Part shown: piece by piece, positions 55,524 through 63,492 of the stretch
Layout of the letters: each line of letters begins with the position of its first letter
How positions within the stretch are numbered: position 1 is the first letter of the stretch
NCBI RefSeq assembly: GCF_034427455.1
Contig: NZ_JAXQNN010000001.1
Span: 806,001 to 870,000, forward strand
Source: Jeotgalibacillus haloalkalitolerans
Lineage (GTDB): Bacteria > Bacillota > Bacilli > Bacillales > Jeotgalibacillaceae
Reading direction: 5' to 3'
Length of the DNA stretch: 64,000 nucleotides
Program-made: the position numbers and the translations under genes
The notes under the pieces: generated by a model
What the model was told of the DNA's origin: nothing
Database searches by the model: none
What the model saw: the letters and a program-made list of their open reading frames with translations, nothing else

Positions 55524-56846
55524 CTACCATTCCACTTCAATCACCCGACCAACCAAGGAAGTATCATCCTCAAGCATCTCCTGATCAATCTCGGCAATCA
55601 CTCTCACATCAACATCCTGTTCCTTAAGCAATGCGTAAAGCTCAGCATACTTCGTCTTACTAACCGTAAATGTTTTATAGTCGATCTGATAGCTATATGC
55701 CTGATCATGATTCCAGTCCGCAAATGGATCAGTTTTGTAATAGGGATCGCTTGGCAGCTGGATTTCAAAAGTATCTGCATTTTCATCACCAAGCACAAGC
55801 TCAGCTTTACTTTCCATGAAGAATGGCATATCAATATAGCTGTAAGGGTCATATAAAACATCCTTATCGGTCAGCTCAACTCCCTGCTGCTCCATATACT
55901 GCTTTCCTTCCTCAGTGATCGTTGAAAACAATGGTTCAATAACGGAGTATTCCGCTTCTCTCACATAAGCACGGGTTCTCGAATATCTGCTATTTAAATC
56001 TGAATCATACAAATTTACGGCATTCAGCTGAACAAATCCTGTCTTCGCAGCCTCATATAAGCCCTGGAACTTTTCCCTTTCAAAAAATAAAGTCCAGGCC
56101 TCAAGTCCGGCAGCAGTGCGATGAACGACATCGATTTGAAAATAATCTGCCGGATCAACCACGTCAGGCGAATAGCCCGTCTGCGGAAGCATCTGCCCCA
56201 CACCTTCATAAGCAAAATAACGTCCGCTATACGCATACGGATTATATCGCACTTCCCGCTCAGTCGTAGACAGTCCCATTTCATCCATAAAAGCCTGCAG
56301 ATCTTCGGAAGGCAGGTAACTTTCCTCCGGCAGCAGCTTGATAACCTCAATATCCGTGACAAAACCGGTCGGTGAAAAGTCCATCTCATCATTTGGATCC
56401 GGGATGACACCTGTTAAAAACAGCTCCGCATCACTCTTCAATAAGTCATTGTACAACTCAGCATATGTATCGCGATCCAGATAAAAAGTAGCGCTGGTTT
56501 CCTGCGTATGCGAAACAACCTCCAGTGCAAAATCCACCCCGGTACGCCCCTTACCATAACCCGAAAAATCATCCGATAACGTCGCAGTTCCACCCATATA
56601 AAAAGGCGTCCCATAATACTCCTCAATATTAAGCAGCGCCTCATCACCATATACATTTGTATCGGCAGAAGCAGCATAAGGCTCAATCGGATACAACTCA
56701 GTCTTAGGAACATTTGCCTTATCCAAACCAAAATTGATCACACGGAACTCATGCTCAGCAGTACTAATTGGCGTTTTCTCCTCTTCCTCACAAGCCCCCA
56801 ACACAAGAACAGCACTAGAAACAACTAAAATCCTCTTAAACAACAA
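55524..56846 (-). CDS. Lipoprotein with three internal repeats, 440 aa
   Basis: A signal peptide ending in the lipobox VLGAC at Cys19 is followed by an acidic linker. The mature part contains three related blocks of about 130 residues, each with a Y(G/Y/D)-P(F/Y)-(M/A) turn and an F-x-L or Y-Q-I strand followed by a YAELYxLLK-type helix (DTYAELYNDLLKSD, EKFQGLYEAAKTG, TKYAELYALLKEQ). Each block probably forms an OB-like or similar small domain. No named family. TTG start with AAAGGG upstream; two adjacent TTG codons are possible. Surface-anchored, function unknown. Confidence 0.72.
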   Translation of the reverse strand: MLFKRILVVSSAVLVLGACEEEEKTPISTAEHEFRVINFGLDKANVPKTELYPIEPYAASADTNVYGDEALLNIEEYYGTPFYMGGTATLSDDFSGYGKGRTGVDFALEVVSHTQETSATFYLDRDTYAELYNDLLKSDAELFLTGVIPDPNDEMDFSPTGFVTDIEVIKLLPEESYLPSEDLQAFMDEMGLSTTEREVRYNPYAYSGRYFAYEGVGQMLPQTGYSPDVVDPADYFQIDVVHRTAAGLEAWTLFFEREKFQGLYEAAKTGFVQLNAVNLYDSDLNSRYSRTRAYVREAEYSVIEPLFSTITEEGKQYMEQQGVELTDKDVLYDPYSYIDMPFFMESKAELVLGDENADTFEIQLPSDPYYKTDPFADWNHDQAYSYQIDYKTFTVSKTKYAELYALLKEQDVDVRVIAEIDQEMLEDDTSLVGRVIEVEW

Positions 56847-56919
56847 CCCACAATCCCTTTCTATCCTTTACAAATACGACAGTATGTAAAATTAAAGTTG
56901 GATCTATTTTAACATTAAT

Positions 56920-57232
56920 TGTGGAGAGAGGGACAGACCCTGTCTTCGCTGGTCACGGGTGGGGGAGTGAAGGGAGGGACAGACCCTGTCTTCGCTGGTC
57001 ACGGCTGGGGGAGTGAAGGGAGGGACAGACCCTGTCTTCGCTGGTCATGGCTGGGGGAGTAAAGGGAGGGACAGACCCTGCCTTCGCTGGTCACGGGTGG
57101 GAGAGTGAAGGGAGGGACAGACCCTGTCTCCACTGATCACGGGCGGGAGAGTAAAGGGAGGGACAGACCCTGCCTTCGCTGGTCATGGCTGGGGGGAGAA
57201 AAGAAAGAGACAGACCCTATCTCCACCAAAGT
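56920..57232. repeat. REP-like tandem array, seven units with 46-bp period
   Basis: Seven copies of a GGGACAGACCC hairpin at 56931, 56977, 57023, 57069, 57115, 57161 and 57208, so the spacing is exactly 46 nt except the last (47). Between hairpins lies CTGGTCACGG(G/C)TGGG. Copies differ by point changes, many of them preserving pairing. No unique spacers, so it is not a CRISPR. Confidence 0.9.
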
Positions 57233-57302
57233 TTAATAAATCTGTCATCAGGTAACACTAAGTAGTAAACTATAATGAGAGATATGAAATCGAGGTTATA
57301 AA

Positions 57303-57713
57303 GTGAAGAAATTAATGTTAACTGTCTGGATGTTATTGATTTGTATCGGTGTTTTCACAGGAGATGTGGGGGCATTATTGTCGCGGGGACAAGTATCTTT
57401 TAACATCAATCCTGCCCCTTCAGGAAATATGTATTTTCAACTATACCCGTTATTCCATGCGAGTTTTTTCGAAATGACTGGACACTTTTTTATGTTTTCG
57501 GTGCTGACATATCTGGTCTATATTAACTTCAAACAATTGCACCTGACTTTTTTGATTGCTTTGATTTTTGCTGTCACCACAGAACTGTTACAGCCCTTCT
57601 TCGGACGGGGCGCTGATCTGTATGATTTACTGGCTAACATGATTGGGATCTTTCTGGTGGTGTTTTTGATTGCAGCGGAGGCAGGGACAGACCCTGCCTC
57701 CAGTGGTGAGTAA
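57303..57713 (+). CDS. VanZ-like membrane protein with repeat-derived tail, 136 aa
   Basis: Four hydrophobic segments with the VanZ-family pattern: a first helix, then GHFFMFSVLTYLVY, LIALIFAVTTELLQ with the TELLQ motif and GRGADLYDLLANMIG, the family's conserved loop with D-L-L-x-N. VanZ-like proteins are linked to glycopeptide resistance or lipid metabolism, but most have no known role. GTG start with GAGGT. The last ten residues (AGTDPASSGE) are encoded by a REP-like palindrome, so the repeat inserted at or over the original stop. Confidence 0.78.
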   Translation: MKKLMLTVWMLLICIGVFTGDVGALLSRGQVSFNINPAPSGNMYFQLYPLFHASFFEMTGHFFMFSVLTYLVYINFKQLHLTFLIALIFAVTTELLQPFFGRGADLYDLLANMIGIFLVVFLIAAEAGTDPASSGE

Positions 57714-57748
57714 TGACGAGCGGAGACAGGGACAGACCCTGTCTTCGG
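57673..57748. repeat. REP-like palindromes, two units at and after the VanZ-like gene
   Basis: GCGGAGGCAGGG/CCCTGCCTCC at 57674-57702 overlaps the 3' coding end; CGGAGACAGGG/CCCTGTCTTCG follows at 57721-57748. Arms of the two units differ but stay paired. Confidence 0.85.
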
Positions 57749-57770
57749 AACATAAAAAAGGGTGGAGCTT

Positions 57771-58211
57771 ATGTCACATAACATTGATTTTCAATATACA
57801 TACACGTCAGGGGATAGCTGGGCTTCAGGATGTATCAGCACCGAACATCAAACATTTGAGTTTACATGTTCCTATCTATTCCATAATCCTTTTGAGGAAC
57901 TACTAAATGCTGTCTATCAGATCGTACCGAACCTGGCTGCGTTTCCAAGGAAAGAAATTCATTTCACAATGCTGGATGAACCGCTTGAATATAGGTGGGA
58001 ATTCAGATTAATAGATGATACACACGTGAGAATCAACATCTATGAAAAAGTGTACGACTCGAAAACAAAACTGGTTTTTCAGGACAATTGCAATTTATTC
58101 AGCCTCCTAAAGGCTCTAACAAAATGCATTGCTAATAATCCTGAACTCAGAGGAAATGAAAACATAGAACGGATTAATAAGGAGTTTAAAGTTTACTTGA
58201 AGAATGGCTGA
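57771..58211 (+). CDS. Hypothetical protein, 146 aa
   Basis: The ATG at 57771 has GGTGGAG at good spacing; the GTG at 57762 overlaps the site. The product is a soluble alpha-beta protein (MSHNIDFQYTYTSGDSW..., FRLIDDTHVRINIYEK, FSLLKALTKCIANN) that I cannot place. Its layout resembles small immunity-type proteins, but that is only an impression. Its stop codon abuts a REP-like palindrome. Confidence 0.62.
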   Translation: MSHNIDFQYTYTSGDSWASGCISTEHQTFEFTCSYLFHNPFEELLNAVYQIVPNLAAFPRKEIHFTMLDEPLEYRWEFRLIDDTHVRINIYEKVYDSKTKLVFQDNCNLFSLLKALTKCIANNPELRGNENIERINKEFKVYLKNG

Positions 58212-58242
58212 GCGAAGGGAGGGACAGACCCTGCCTTCGCTC
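58210..58242. repeat. REP-like palindrome, single unit
   Basis: GAGCGAAGG...CCTTCGCTC with the ACAGACCC centre (58210-58242). It begins inside the TGA stop codon of the preceding gene and ends 17 nt before the next start. Confidence 0.85.
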
Positions 58243-58258
58243 AAGACTGGAGAGAGCC

Positions 58259-58768
58259 ATGAGAGAAAAGAAAATCCGAGGAAAGAAAAGAAAGACTAAG
58301 CAGATGCTCGCTTTTATGGAAGAAGCTACAGAATATTTTCCAACTGAATTTTACGGCGGCTACTGGAACTATCCGCTGCCGGTCGGTCAAAGCTTTATTA
58401 CTTCAGATCAGATATCTTTTAAGATTAAAAGGTTATGTATGCAGACACTCATTGATAGAGCGTGGCATCTGGCGCAGCAAAAGCCTAAAGGGTATGATTT
58501 TTGCAGGGTGATTGCGTTTATTCATCGGACGGATTTGTGGCGGTCTGAAATCATCGTGTTTAAAGATGAAGATTACTATAGCAAATTCTTCGATCGGAAC
58601 GGTGATGATTATAAATGGAGGAGACTCAATGATGAGCGGGATATTACGCGTGAACTGAATCTGTTGAAACCTGAATCGTTTCGCCCGATTGGATTTGATG
58701 AATTCATTATGGATGAGGACAAAAATGAAGTGCGGGGTGAAATTTGGGTAGTTGGAGAAATGGATTAG
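58259..58768 (+). CDS. DUF3916-like protein, 169 aa
   Basis: A basic N-terminus (REKKIRGKKRKTKQML) is followed by FPTEFYGGYWNYPLP, TLIDRAWHLAQQKP, RVIAFIHRTDLWRSEIIVF and a C-terminal acidic stretch. The order matches what I recall of the DUF3916 family found in Bacillus; function unknown. GGAGAG precedes the ATG. Lies in a row of small plus-strand genes separated by REP elements. Confidence 0.6.
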   Translation: MREKKIRGKKRKTKQMLAFMEEATEYFPTEFYGGYWNYPLPVGQSFITSDQISFKIKRLCMQTLIDRAWHLAQQKPKGYDFCRVIAFIHRTDLWRSEIIVFKDEDYYSKFFDRNGDDYKWRRLNDERDITRELNLLKPESFRPIGFDEFIMDEDKNEVRGEIWVVGEMD

Positions 58769-58822
58769 TGGAGCAGGGCGCGTTCTGCTTCTAAATTGTA
58801 TATGAAAAAGGGGATCGATCAA

Positions 58823-59381
58823 ATGAAAAAGGATTACATAAACTTTCTTGAAAAACATCTTGGCAAGATCCAGCATGGATGGGATAGCGATCAGGGAAAC
58901 TATCAGATCGCCCGTTTTAACCACGTTCCACATGACGGAGCGATTACATTTACCACAGTCGGACTCAATCGATGCGTTCAGATAGATGAAACAGCGGGAA
59001 CAAAGCTGTCTCAAGAGCTTGTATTTATATCAGATGAATCATTTGGAGAGCAGAACATTCCATCCATTATGATGCAAATCGCAGAAATGATCATAGATAC
59101 GGGGAACATACTGCTTCAAGGAGAATTAATCGGTCCCCTACGGTAAAATGTTCGAAGGGACACTTATGGAAGCTGTCTACGTGACAAGCCCGGTTTATTT
59201 TAAAGAAGCGTTTTTCGTCTGTGTGGATGAACCAGGACTCGAAATCATCATGGCCTGGCTGATTCCAGTCACTGCCGAAGAGGCAGCGTTTATCAATCAA
59301 TACGGCGGGGAAGCTTTCGAAGACCTACTAGAAAGAGAAGACCCTGATTTAACAGATCTGGGGAGAGTGAGTTTGGTTTGA
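58823..59381 (+). pseudogene. SUFU-domain protein gene with a single frameshift
   Basis: The first frame (58823-59146) encodes MKKDYINFLEKHLGKIQHGW..., FNHVPHDGAITFTTVGLN and the helix IAEMIIDTGNILLQGELIGP. It then hits a stop, while the next frame continues with YGKMFEGTLMEAVYVTSPVYF...MAWLIPVTAEEAAFI to 59381. One extra C in the CCCC at about 59136 explains both. Joined, it is a full-length SUFU (suppressor-of-fused-like) domain of about 186 residues, a family common as immunity proteins in toxin loci. True decay, or a sequence error. Confidence 0.72.
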
Positions 59382-59390
59382 ATGGTGGGA

Positions 59391-59466
59391 GTGGAGGCAG
59401 GGACAGACCCTGCCTCCAGTGCCCACCGGTGGGGTAGCGAAGAGAGGGACAGACCCTGCCTTCGCT
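59391..59466. repeat. REP-like pair
   Basis: TGGAGGCAGGG/CCCTGCCTCCA at 59391-59419 and AGCGAAGAGAGGG/CCCTGCCTTCGCT at 59436-59466, joined by the palindrome-like CCCACCGGTGGG. Confidence 0.87.
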
Positions 59467-59566
59467 ATTCACATTTACATTGTAACCATCCAGTTTAATG
59501 GTAAAATAGACACGGGGTAAAAAAGTAGTGTCGGAAAACCTATTAATCTTGAAGAAAGGAGGAGCT

Positions 59567-60151
59567 ATGCAAAATAAGAAAATACTCAGTTACATATTAA
59601 TTTCTATATGTACCATGCTTTCGTTATTGTTTTTCTATGAACCAATTTTTTTATTTGCTGGCAGGATGGAATTGAGTGTCCTGGTGGGGTTCGCAGCGAT
59701 TGCATCTGGTTTATCGGGTATTCTGATGAGCCTGTCATCGCGCCGTGGTGCAGTGTTTGAGGCAATTCGAGAGTATTATCAGCAGGGCGATACTTCAGAA
59801 ATGATTGCAGCGAGGAGAAAAATTTACAGTATTGAAGAAAAAGAAACGGTCACATATCTCGAAAATTCACGTGAATGGACAGAGGAACAGTCTCTTGCAG
59901 CAGCAGAGCTCTGCTCATTTTTTCATTTCTGGGGCATGATGGTCAGAAAAGGCTACCTCCCGCTCTGGATTTTTAAAAGTGCTTCAGGACCTTCAATTGT
60001 AAGACTGCATTATCTGCTTAATGACTTTATCAAACAGCGCCGCATCGAAAACAATACATACTACGCTCAGGATTTCGAATACCTTGCAGAGCAGATCAAA
60101 CGCAAATATAAAATCTATTATCCGATACGGAGAAGGGGGAGGAAGAGGTAG
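59567..60151 (+). CDS. Hypothetical membrane protein, 194 aa
   Basis: The ATG at 59567 has AAAGGAGG just upstream. Two hydrophobic segments (about 7-27 and 33-53) are followed by a cytoplasmic helical domain (RRGAVFEAIREYYQQGDT, TEEQSLAAAELCSFFHFWG, RKGYLPLWIFKSAS) and a basic tail. The arrangement resembles DUF4760-type proteins, but I do not claim the family. Function unknown. Confidence 0.66.
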   Translation: MQNKKILSYILISICTMLSLLFFYEPIFLFAGRMELSVLVGFAAIASGLSGILMSLSSRRGAVFEAIREYYQQGDTSEMIAARRKIYSIEEKETVTYLENSREWTEEQSLAAAELCSFFHFWGMMVRKGYLPLWIFKSASGPSIVRLHYLLNDFIKQRRIENNTYYAQDFEYLAEQIKRKYKIYYPIRRRGRKR

Positions 60152-60153
60152 AG

Positions 60154-60231
60154 CAGTGAAGGGAGGGACAGACCCTGTCTCCACTGGCCACCGCACAGGT
60201 AGCGAAGGGAGGGACAGACCCTGCCTTCACA
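60154..60231. repeat. REP-like pair
   Basis: AGTGAAGGGAGGG/CCCTGTCTCCACT at 60154-60186 and AGCGAAGGGAGGG/CCCTGCCTTC at 60201-60229, separated by GGCCACCGCACAGGT. It starts 3 nt after the preceding stop. Confidence 0.85.
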
Positions 60232-60257
60232 AAACCCCCTGGAAAGGTTCACATCAT

Positions 60258-61094
60258 ATGAAAAAAATCATCATTATAACAATGATCGTTCTACTGGCAT
60301 TGCCTTTTCTTTTTGTATTTGCACCATGGATTTTCACAGCGGCAATGTTGATAGGAATCTTTTTTCTCAGAACAAATTTCCCTCAAATCAAAGGAGCTGC
60401 CGGAGAGTGGATGGTGAATCAGAGGTTAAGCAAGCTTGGTCCGGAATATAGGACGTTTCATGATCTTTATGTACCAAAAGCTGATGGCGGAACGACTCAG
60501 GTGGACCATATTGTTACGTCGCCGTACGGCATTTTTGTGATCGAGACTAAGCATTATGACGGCTGGATTTTTGGCAGTGAGAAACAGAAATATTGGACAC
60601 AGACCATATATAAAAGAAAAGAGAAGCTCTATAATCCGATATGGCAAAACTATGGGCATATCAAAGCGATTAAACATTACATAGATCAAGAAAAATCTAA
60701 TCACATACACTCAATCATTGCATTCTCACAAAACTCCACATTTAAGTTTAAAGAAGAATTCCAGTCAGCCCGCGTGATTCAATTTCCGCAGCTTTTAGAG
60801 GTCATCCAGGAACATAAACTGGCAGTTATTGATGAAAATGATTTAAAAAGAATCAACGCAGCATTTAAACAACTGATCCTGACTGACAGAAAGCAAAAAA
60901 GGCATGTCAAAAAACAGCACGTTGATGATATCAAAAATCCTCACAATACAAAAACACAGAAAATAAAGCATGCGCCTGAAAAACCGGGCTGTCCTAAATG
61001 CGGTGCAGAACTTTCGATCAAAAGAGGAAAACACGGGTCTTTTTATGCCTGCACAACATATCCGGCGTGCCGGTTCACGAAGAGAGTCGGGTGA
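60258..61094 (+). CDS. NERD-domain nuclease-related protein with zinc ribbon, 278 aa
   Basis: Two N-terminal hydrophobic segments (3-35) anchor it. A NERD domain follows (46-165): GAAGEWMVNQRLSKL, TTQVDHIVTSPYGIFVIETKHY, with the D-(x)n-ETK core of the PD-(D/E)XK fold, and a cytosolic basic linker. The last 40 residues form a topoisomerase-type C4 zinc ribbon (CPKCGAEL...GSFYACTTYPACRF). Probably acts on DNA at the membrane; target unknown. The ATG 60258 is chosen; the longer open frame runs back through the REP pair and is spurious. Confidence 0.87.
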   Translation: MKKIIIITMIVLLALPFLFVFAPWIFTAAMLIGIFFLRTNFPQIKGAAGEWMVNQRLSKLGPEYRTFHDLYVPKADGGTTQVDHIVTSPYGIFVIETKHYDGWIFGSEKQKYWTQTIYKRKEKLYNPIWQNYGHIKAIKHYIDQEKSNHIHSIIAFSQNSTFKFKEEFQSARVIQFPQLLEVIQEHKLAVIDENDLKRINAAFKQLILTDRKQKRHVKKQHVDDIKNPHNTKTQKIKHAPEKPGCPKCGAELSIKRGKHGSFYACTTYPACRFTKRVG

Positions 61095-61095
61095 G

Positions 61096-61173
61096 GAGTG
61101 AAGGCAGGGACAGACCCTGCCTCCAGTGCCCACCGGCGGGATAGCGGAGAGAGGGACAGACCCTGCCTTCGCT
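61096..61173. repeat. REP-like pair
   Basis: GTGAAGGCAGGG/CCCTGCCTCCA at 61098-61125 and GCGGAGAGAGGG/CCCTGCCTTCGC at 61144-61172, joined by GTGCCCACCGGCGGG. The second unit supplies the stop codon of the minus-strand gene that follows. Confidence 0.86.
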
Positions 61174-61415
61174 CAAAAAAACAACATCACCACTGCAGCA
61201 GATTCTTCCCATTCCTGATACCTGACATATTGGATTGCAATTCTGATAAACCGGAACACTTCCTTCGTTATGTACCACAAAAAATTGAAGACAGTAACCA
61301 GCGCACCTATTCTCCAAAGAATAAATACAACCACTGAAAAGCATCCACCCGCGACATGCCTGGTGAAAATTGTCCCTAAAATGAAAACTAAAATACCGAT
61401 CCCTACCCAAATCAT
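61173..61415 (-). CDS. Small hydrophobic membrane protein, 80 aa
   Basis: GGGAG lies 8 nt before the ATG at 61415 (an upstream GTG at 61424 is possible). Two hydrophobic stretches (MIWVGIGILVFILGTIF and GGCFSVVVFILWRIGALVTVF) are followed by an aromatic, amphipathic tail (FRFIRIAIQYVRYQEWE). Stop lies inside a REP palindrome. No family recognised; the only minus-strand gene in this stretch. Confidence 0.5.
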   Translation of the reverse strand: MIWVGIGILVFILGTIFTRHVAGGCFSVVVFILWRIGALVTVFNFLWYITKEVFRFIRIAIQYVRYQEWEESAAVVMLFF

Positions 61416-61562
61416 TAAGCCCACTCCCTGAAACGTGATGAAAAAACTATTTAAATGGAATATAATAGAATATAAATCCGTATTAAAGTATATTACAGAA
61501 TATAATAGAATGTATAGATGACGAATAGAAATAAATTCTCTTACTGGAAAAGGAGGGTTATT

Positions 61563-62030
61563 GTGATTAGAGGGATCAGTTTTAATATCCCAAACAAATA
61601 TGGGAAGTTACTTGCGGATATATTAAACCCGATTGATCTTACACAATTCAATTGGCACAATGAAAACGAAGAGGCTTACTTAATCGTCAATGGTCAATTA
61701 GATCATGAACTTTTCTCCGAAAGTCCAAAGCAAATAGAGGGAAATGAACTTCAAAGAAGGATAGAAGACAATGAACATTATATAATATTTGCAGATTTAA
61801 AAGCCTTTCCTAGAGGAGAAAAGGCCCATAACATTGATACATATGAATCTTTTTTAGACAGTAATTGCCAAATGATTCTTCTAATTATTGACTGTGTTGA
61901 TGTCACTATTTATTGCAAGGATAACGAAACATTAAGGTCACTTTATGAAAATGCACGAAGCAATCAGTTTGAAGACGTTCAGTATATAAGTGATGTGAAC
62001 GACGGAAGAACCAGGCTGTCTGTGTGGTAG
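61563..62030 (+). CDS. DUF2691-family protein, 155 aa
   Basis: GTG start with AAGGAGGG 5 nt upstream. The N-terminus IRGISFNIPNKYGKLL and ILNPIDLTQFNW match my recollection of DUF2691, a small Bacillus family of unknown function. The domain spans the whole protein (ends DGRTRLSVW). Several close in-frame starts before 61563 lack ribosome-binding sites. A REP-like pair begins 4 nt after the stop. Confidence 0.75.
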   Translation: MIRGISFNIPNKYGKLLADILNPIDLTQFNWHNENEEAYLIVNGQLDHELFSESPKQIEGNELQRRIEDNEHYIIFADLKAFPRGEKAHNIDTYESFLDSNCQMILLIIDCVDVTIYCKDNETLRSLYENARSNQFEDVQYISDVNDGRTRLSVW

Positions 62031-62033
62031 AGG

Positions 62034-62110
62034 AGTGAAGGGAGGGACAGACCCTGTCTCCAGTGCCCACCGGCGGGAGAGCGAAGGCAGGGACAGACCC
62101 TCCCTCCGCT
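62034..62110. repeat. REP-like pair, rightmost copies
   Basis: GTGAAGGGAGGG/CCCTGTCTCCA at 62035-62062 and AGCGAAGGCAGGG/CCCTCCCTCCGCT at 62079-62110, joined by GTGCCCACCGGCGGG. No further copies from here to 64000. Confidence 0.85.
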
Positions 62111-62163
62111 TCCCGCTAACTCAAATCTGATATAATAAAATCACGATTTAGGGAGGTGACGCT

Positions 62164-63426
62164 ATGAAAATTGGTGTAATTGGTTCAAGACAGTTCCTGA
62201 AGGATATAGAAAGACTGAAGGAAAAGTACCGTGAAGTCAGTTTTTATAAGTATTTGTACGAGTCTCCTGTTGAGGCTGAAGGCTTGATCAGGTCTGCTGA
62301 AGAGAGAATGGATGTCTGGCTGTTTTCAGGTGTGATTCCTTATTTTTATGCCCGTTCTGTTGTAAAGCGGAAGGGGTTATTGTATACATTTGCGCCGTTT
62401 ACTGAAATTATGGTGACGCTTTCGTTGTTTAAGCTGTTTTATCAGGAAGGAATCACTATGAATAAGGTGTCGCTGGATTTGCCTGATCAGCGGACGATTC
62501 ATGGGGTTTTAAATCAGCTCGGGGCTGATGATGAAGTTAAATTTGTGAAGGATTATGCATGGATTTATAAGGGATTACCGGAGCGGGATGCACTGGATCT
62601 GGATGAGTTTGTTGACTATCACAGGTCGTTATATGAATCCGGTGAAACGTTAATTGCTTTAACGAGTATACATGCTGTATATGACCGGCTGATTTCTCAT
62701 GGAGTACCTGCGCGTTATATGATTCAGGCGGAGTCGGCTATTTTGGAGGGAATTGAAAGAGCGATTCAGATTGGTATGCTGGAGCAGGAGAAAAAATCTC
62801 AGGTTGCAGTGATCAGAATGGATGGCTCATATCAAGCGGTTCAGGATCCGTTTATTCGTTTACTCAATGGAACGGTTGCGCAGCATGAGAACAGTTGGAA
62901 TCTGTATTCCACACGCGGAGCGGTAGAGGAGAAGTTTGATCCCATGCAACTGGTCAAAACGGGCGGTGTGCCTGTGATCGGGATCGGATTTGGACAGACA
63001 CTCCGGCGGGCAGAGTTGCATGCACATGATGCATTACAGTACGCAAAAAAGCATCAGGGTAACGGTCCGGCTGTTTATGTATTGAATGATAAGGACGTTT
63101 TATCAGAATGGAAGGCTGAACATAACGTGCAAATAAAGGTGAAATCGGATTCTGAAGACGTCATGCGAATTGCTGAAGAAATTGATCTCTCTGCCAAAGC
63201 GGTCCATCTGTTTCTATCATTTATTACCGATGGAGATGCCCCGGCTTTTACTGCAAATGATTTTGCCGCTTACACAGGAAAATCCAGAAGGTCTGCTGAG
63301 AGGATGATTAAAAAGTTCGTGGAATATCAATATATCCGGCATGCCGGTACTGAGCGACCATATGATCAGGGAAGACCGAGAGCAGTCTACCGGGCAACAG
63401 AAAAACTCTTAAGTTATGTTGACTAG
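62164..63426 (+). CDS. Putative regulator: degenerate GGDEF-like core, C-terminal wHTH, 420 aa
   Basis: GGGAGGTG precedes the ATG. Residues 1-130 form a sensor-like alpha-beta domain (MKIGVIGSRQFLKDIE...). Residues 215-330 look like a degenerate GGDEF fold: GGVPVIGIGFGQTLRRAELHAHDALQYAKKHQ has the C-terminal helix pattern, but no GGDEF site. The last 80 residues resemble a winged helix (FTANDFAAYTGKSRRSAERM, GRPRAVYRAT). It is 66 nt from an enolase-superfamily gene, which it probably regulates; no peptidase gene is visible before the window ends. Confidence 0.65.
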   Translation: MKIGVIGSRQFLKDIERLKEKYREVSFYKYLYESPVEAEGLIRSAEERMDVWLFSGVIPYFYARSVVKRKGLLYTFAPFTEIMVTLSLFKLFYQEGITMNKVSLDLPDQRTIHGVLNQLGADDEVKFVKDYAWIYKGLPERDALDLDEFVDYHRSLYESGETLIALTSIHAVYDRLISHGVPARYMIQAESAILEGIERAIQIGMLEQEKKSQVAVIRMDGSYQAVQDPFIRLLNGTVAQHENSWNLYSTRGAVEEKFDPMQLVKTGGVPVIGIGFGQTLRRAELHAHDALQYAKKHQGNGPAVYVLNDKDVLSEWKAEHNVQIKVKSDSEDVMRIAEEIDLSAKAVHLFLSFITDGDAPAFTANDFAAYTGKSRRSAERMIKKFVEYQYIRHAGTERPYDQGRPRAVYRATEKLLSYVD

Positions 63427-63492
63427 ATGAAATTTTCAGATTATTATAATGTATAATAAACGACAAAATAACGACAAAAAGAGGGTGCAATC

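Noticed and set aside
56920-57232. CRISPR array
   Set aside because: The units repeat every 46 nt along their whole length, with no unique spacers, and no cas genes are present.
58433-59014. 193-codon minus-strand frame
   Set aside because: Antisense to the DUF3916-like and SUFU genes, which have ribosome-binding sites and sensible domains.
60021-60257. Upstream extension of the NERD protein
   Set aside because: It reads through the preceding gene and a REP-like pair; the ATG at 60258 gives a normal NERD protein with a membrane anchor.
61075-61410. 111-codon minus-strand frame
   Set aside because: Runs through a REP-like pair in the wrong frame; the overlapping 61173-61415 frame has a ribosome-binding site and membrane helices.
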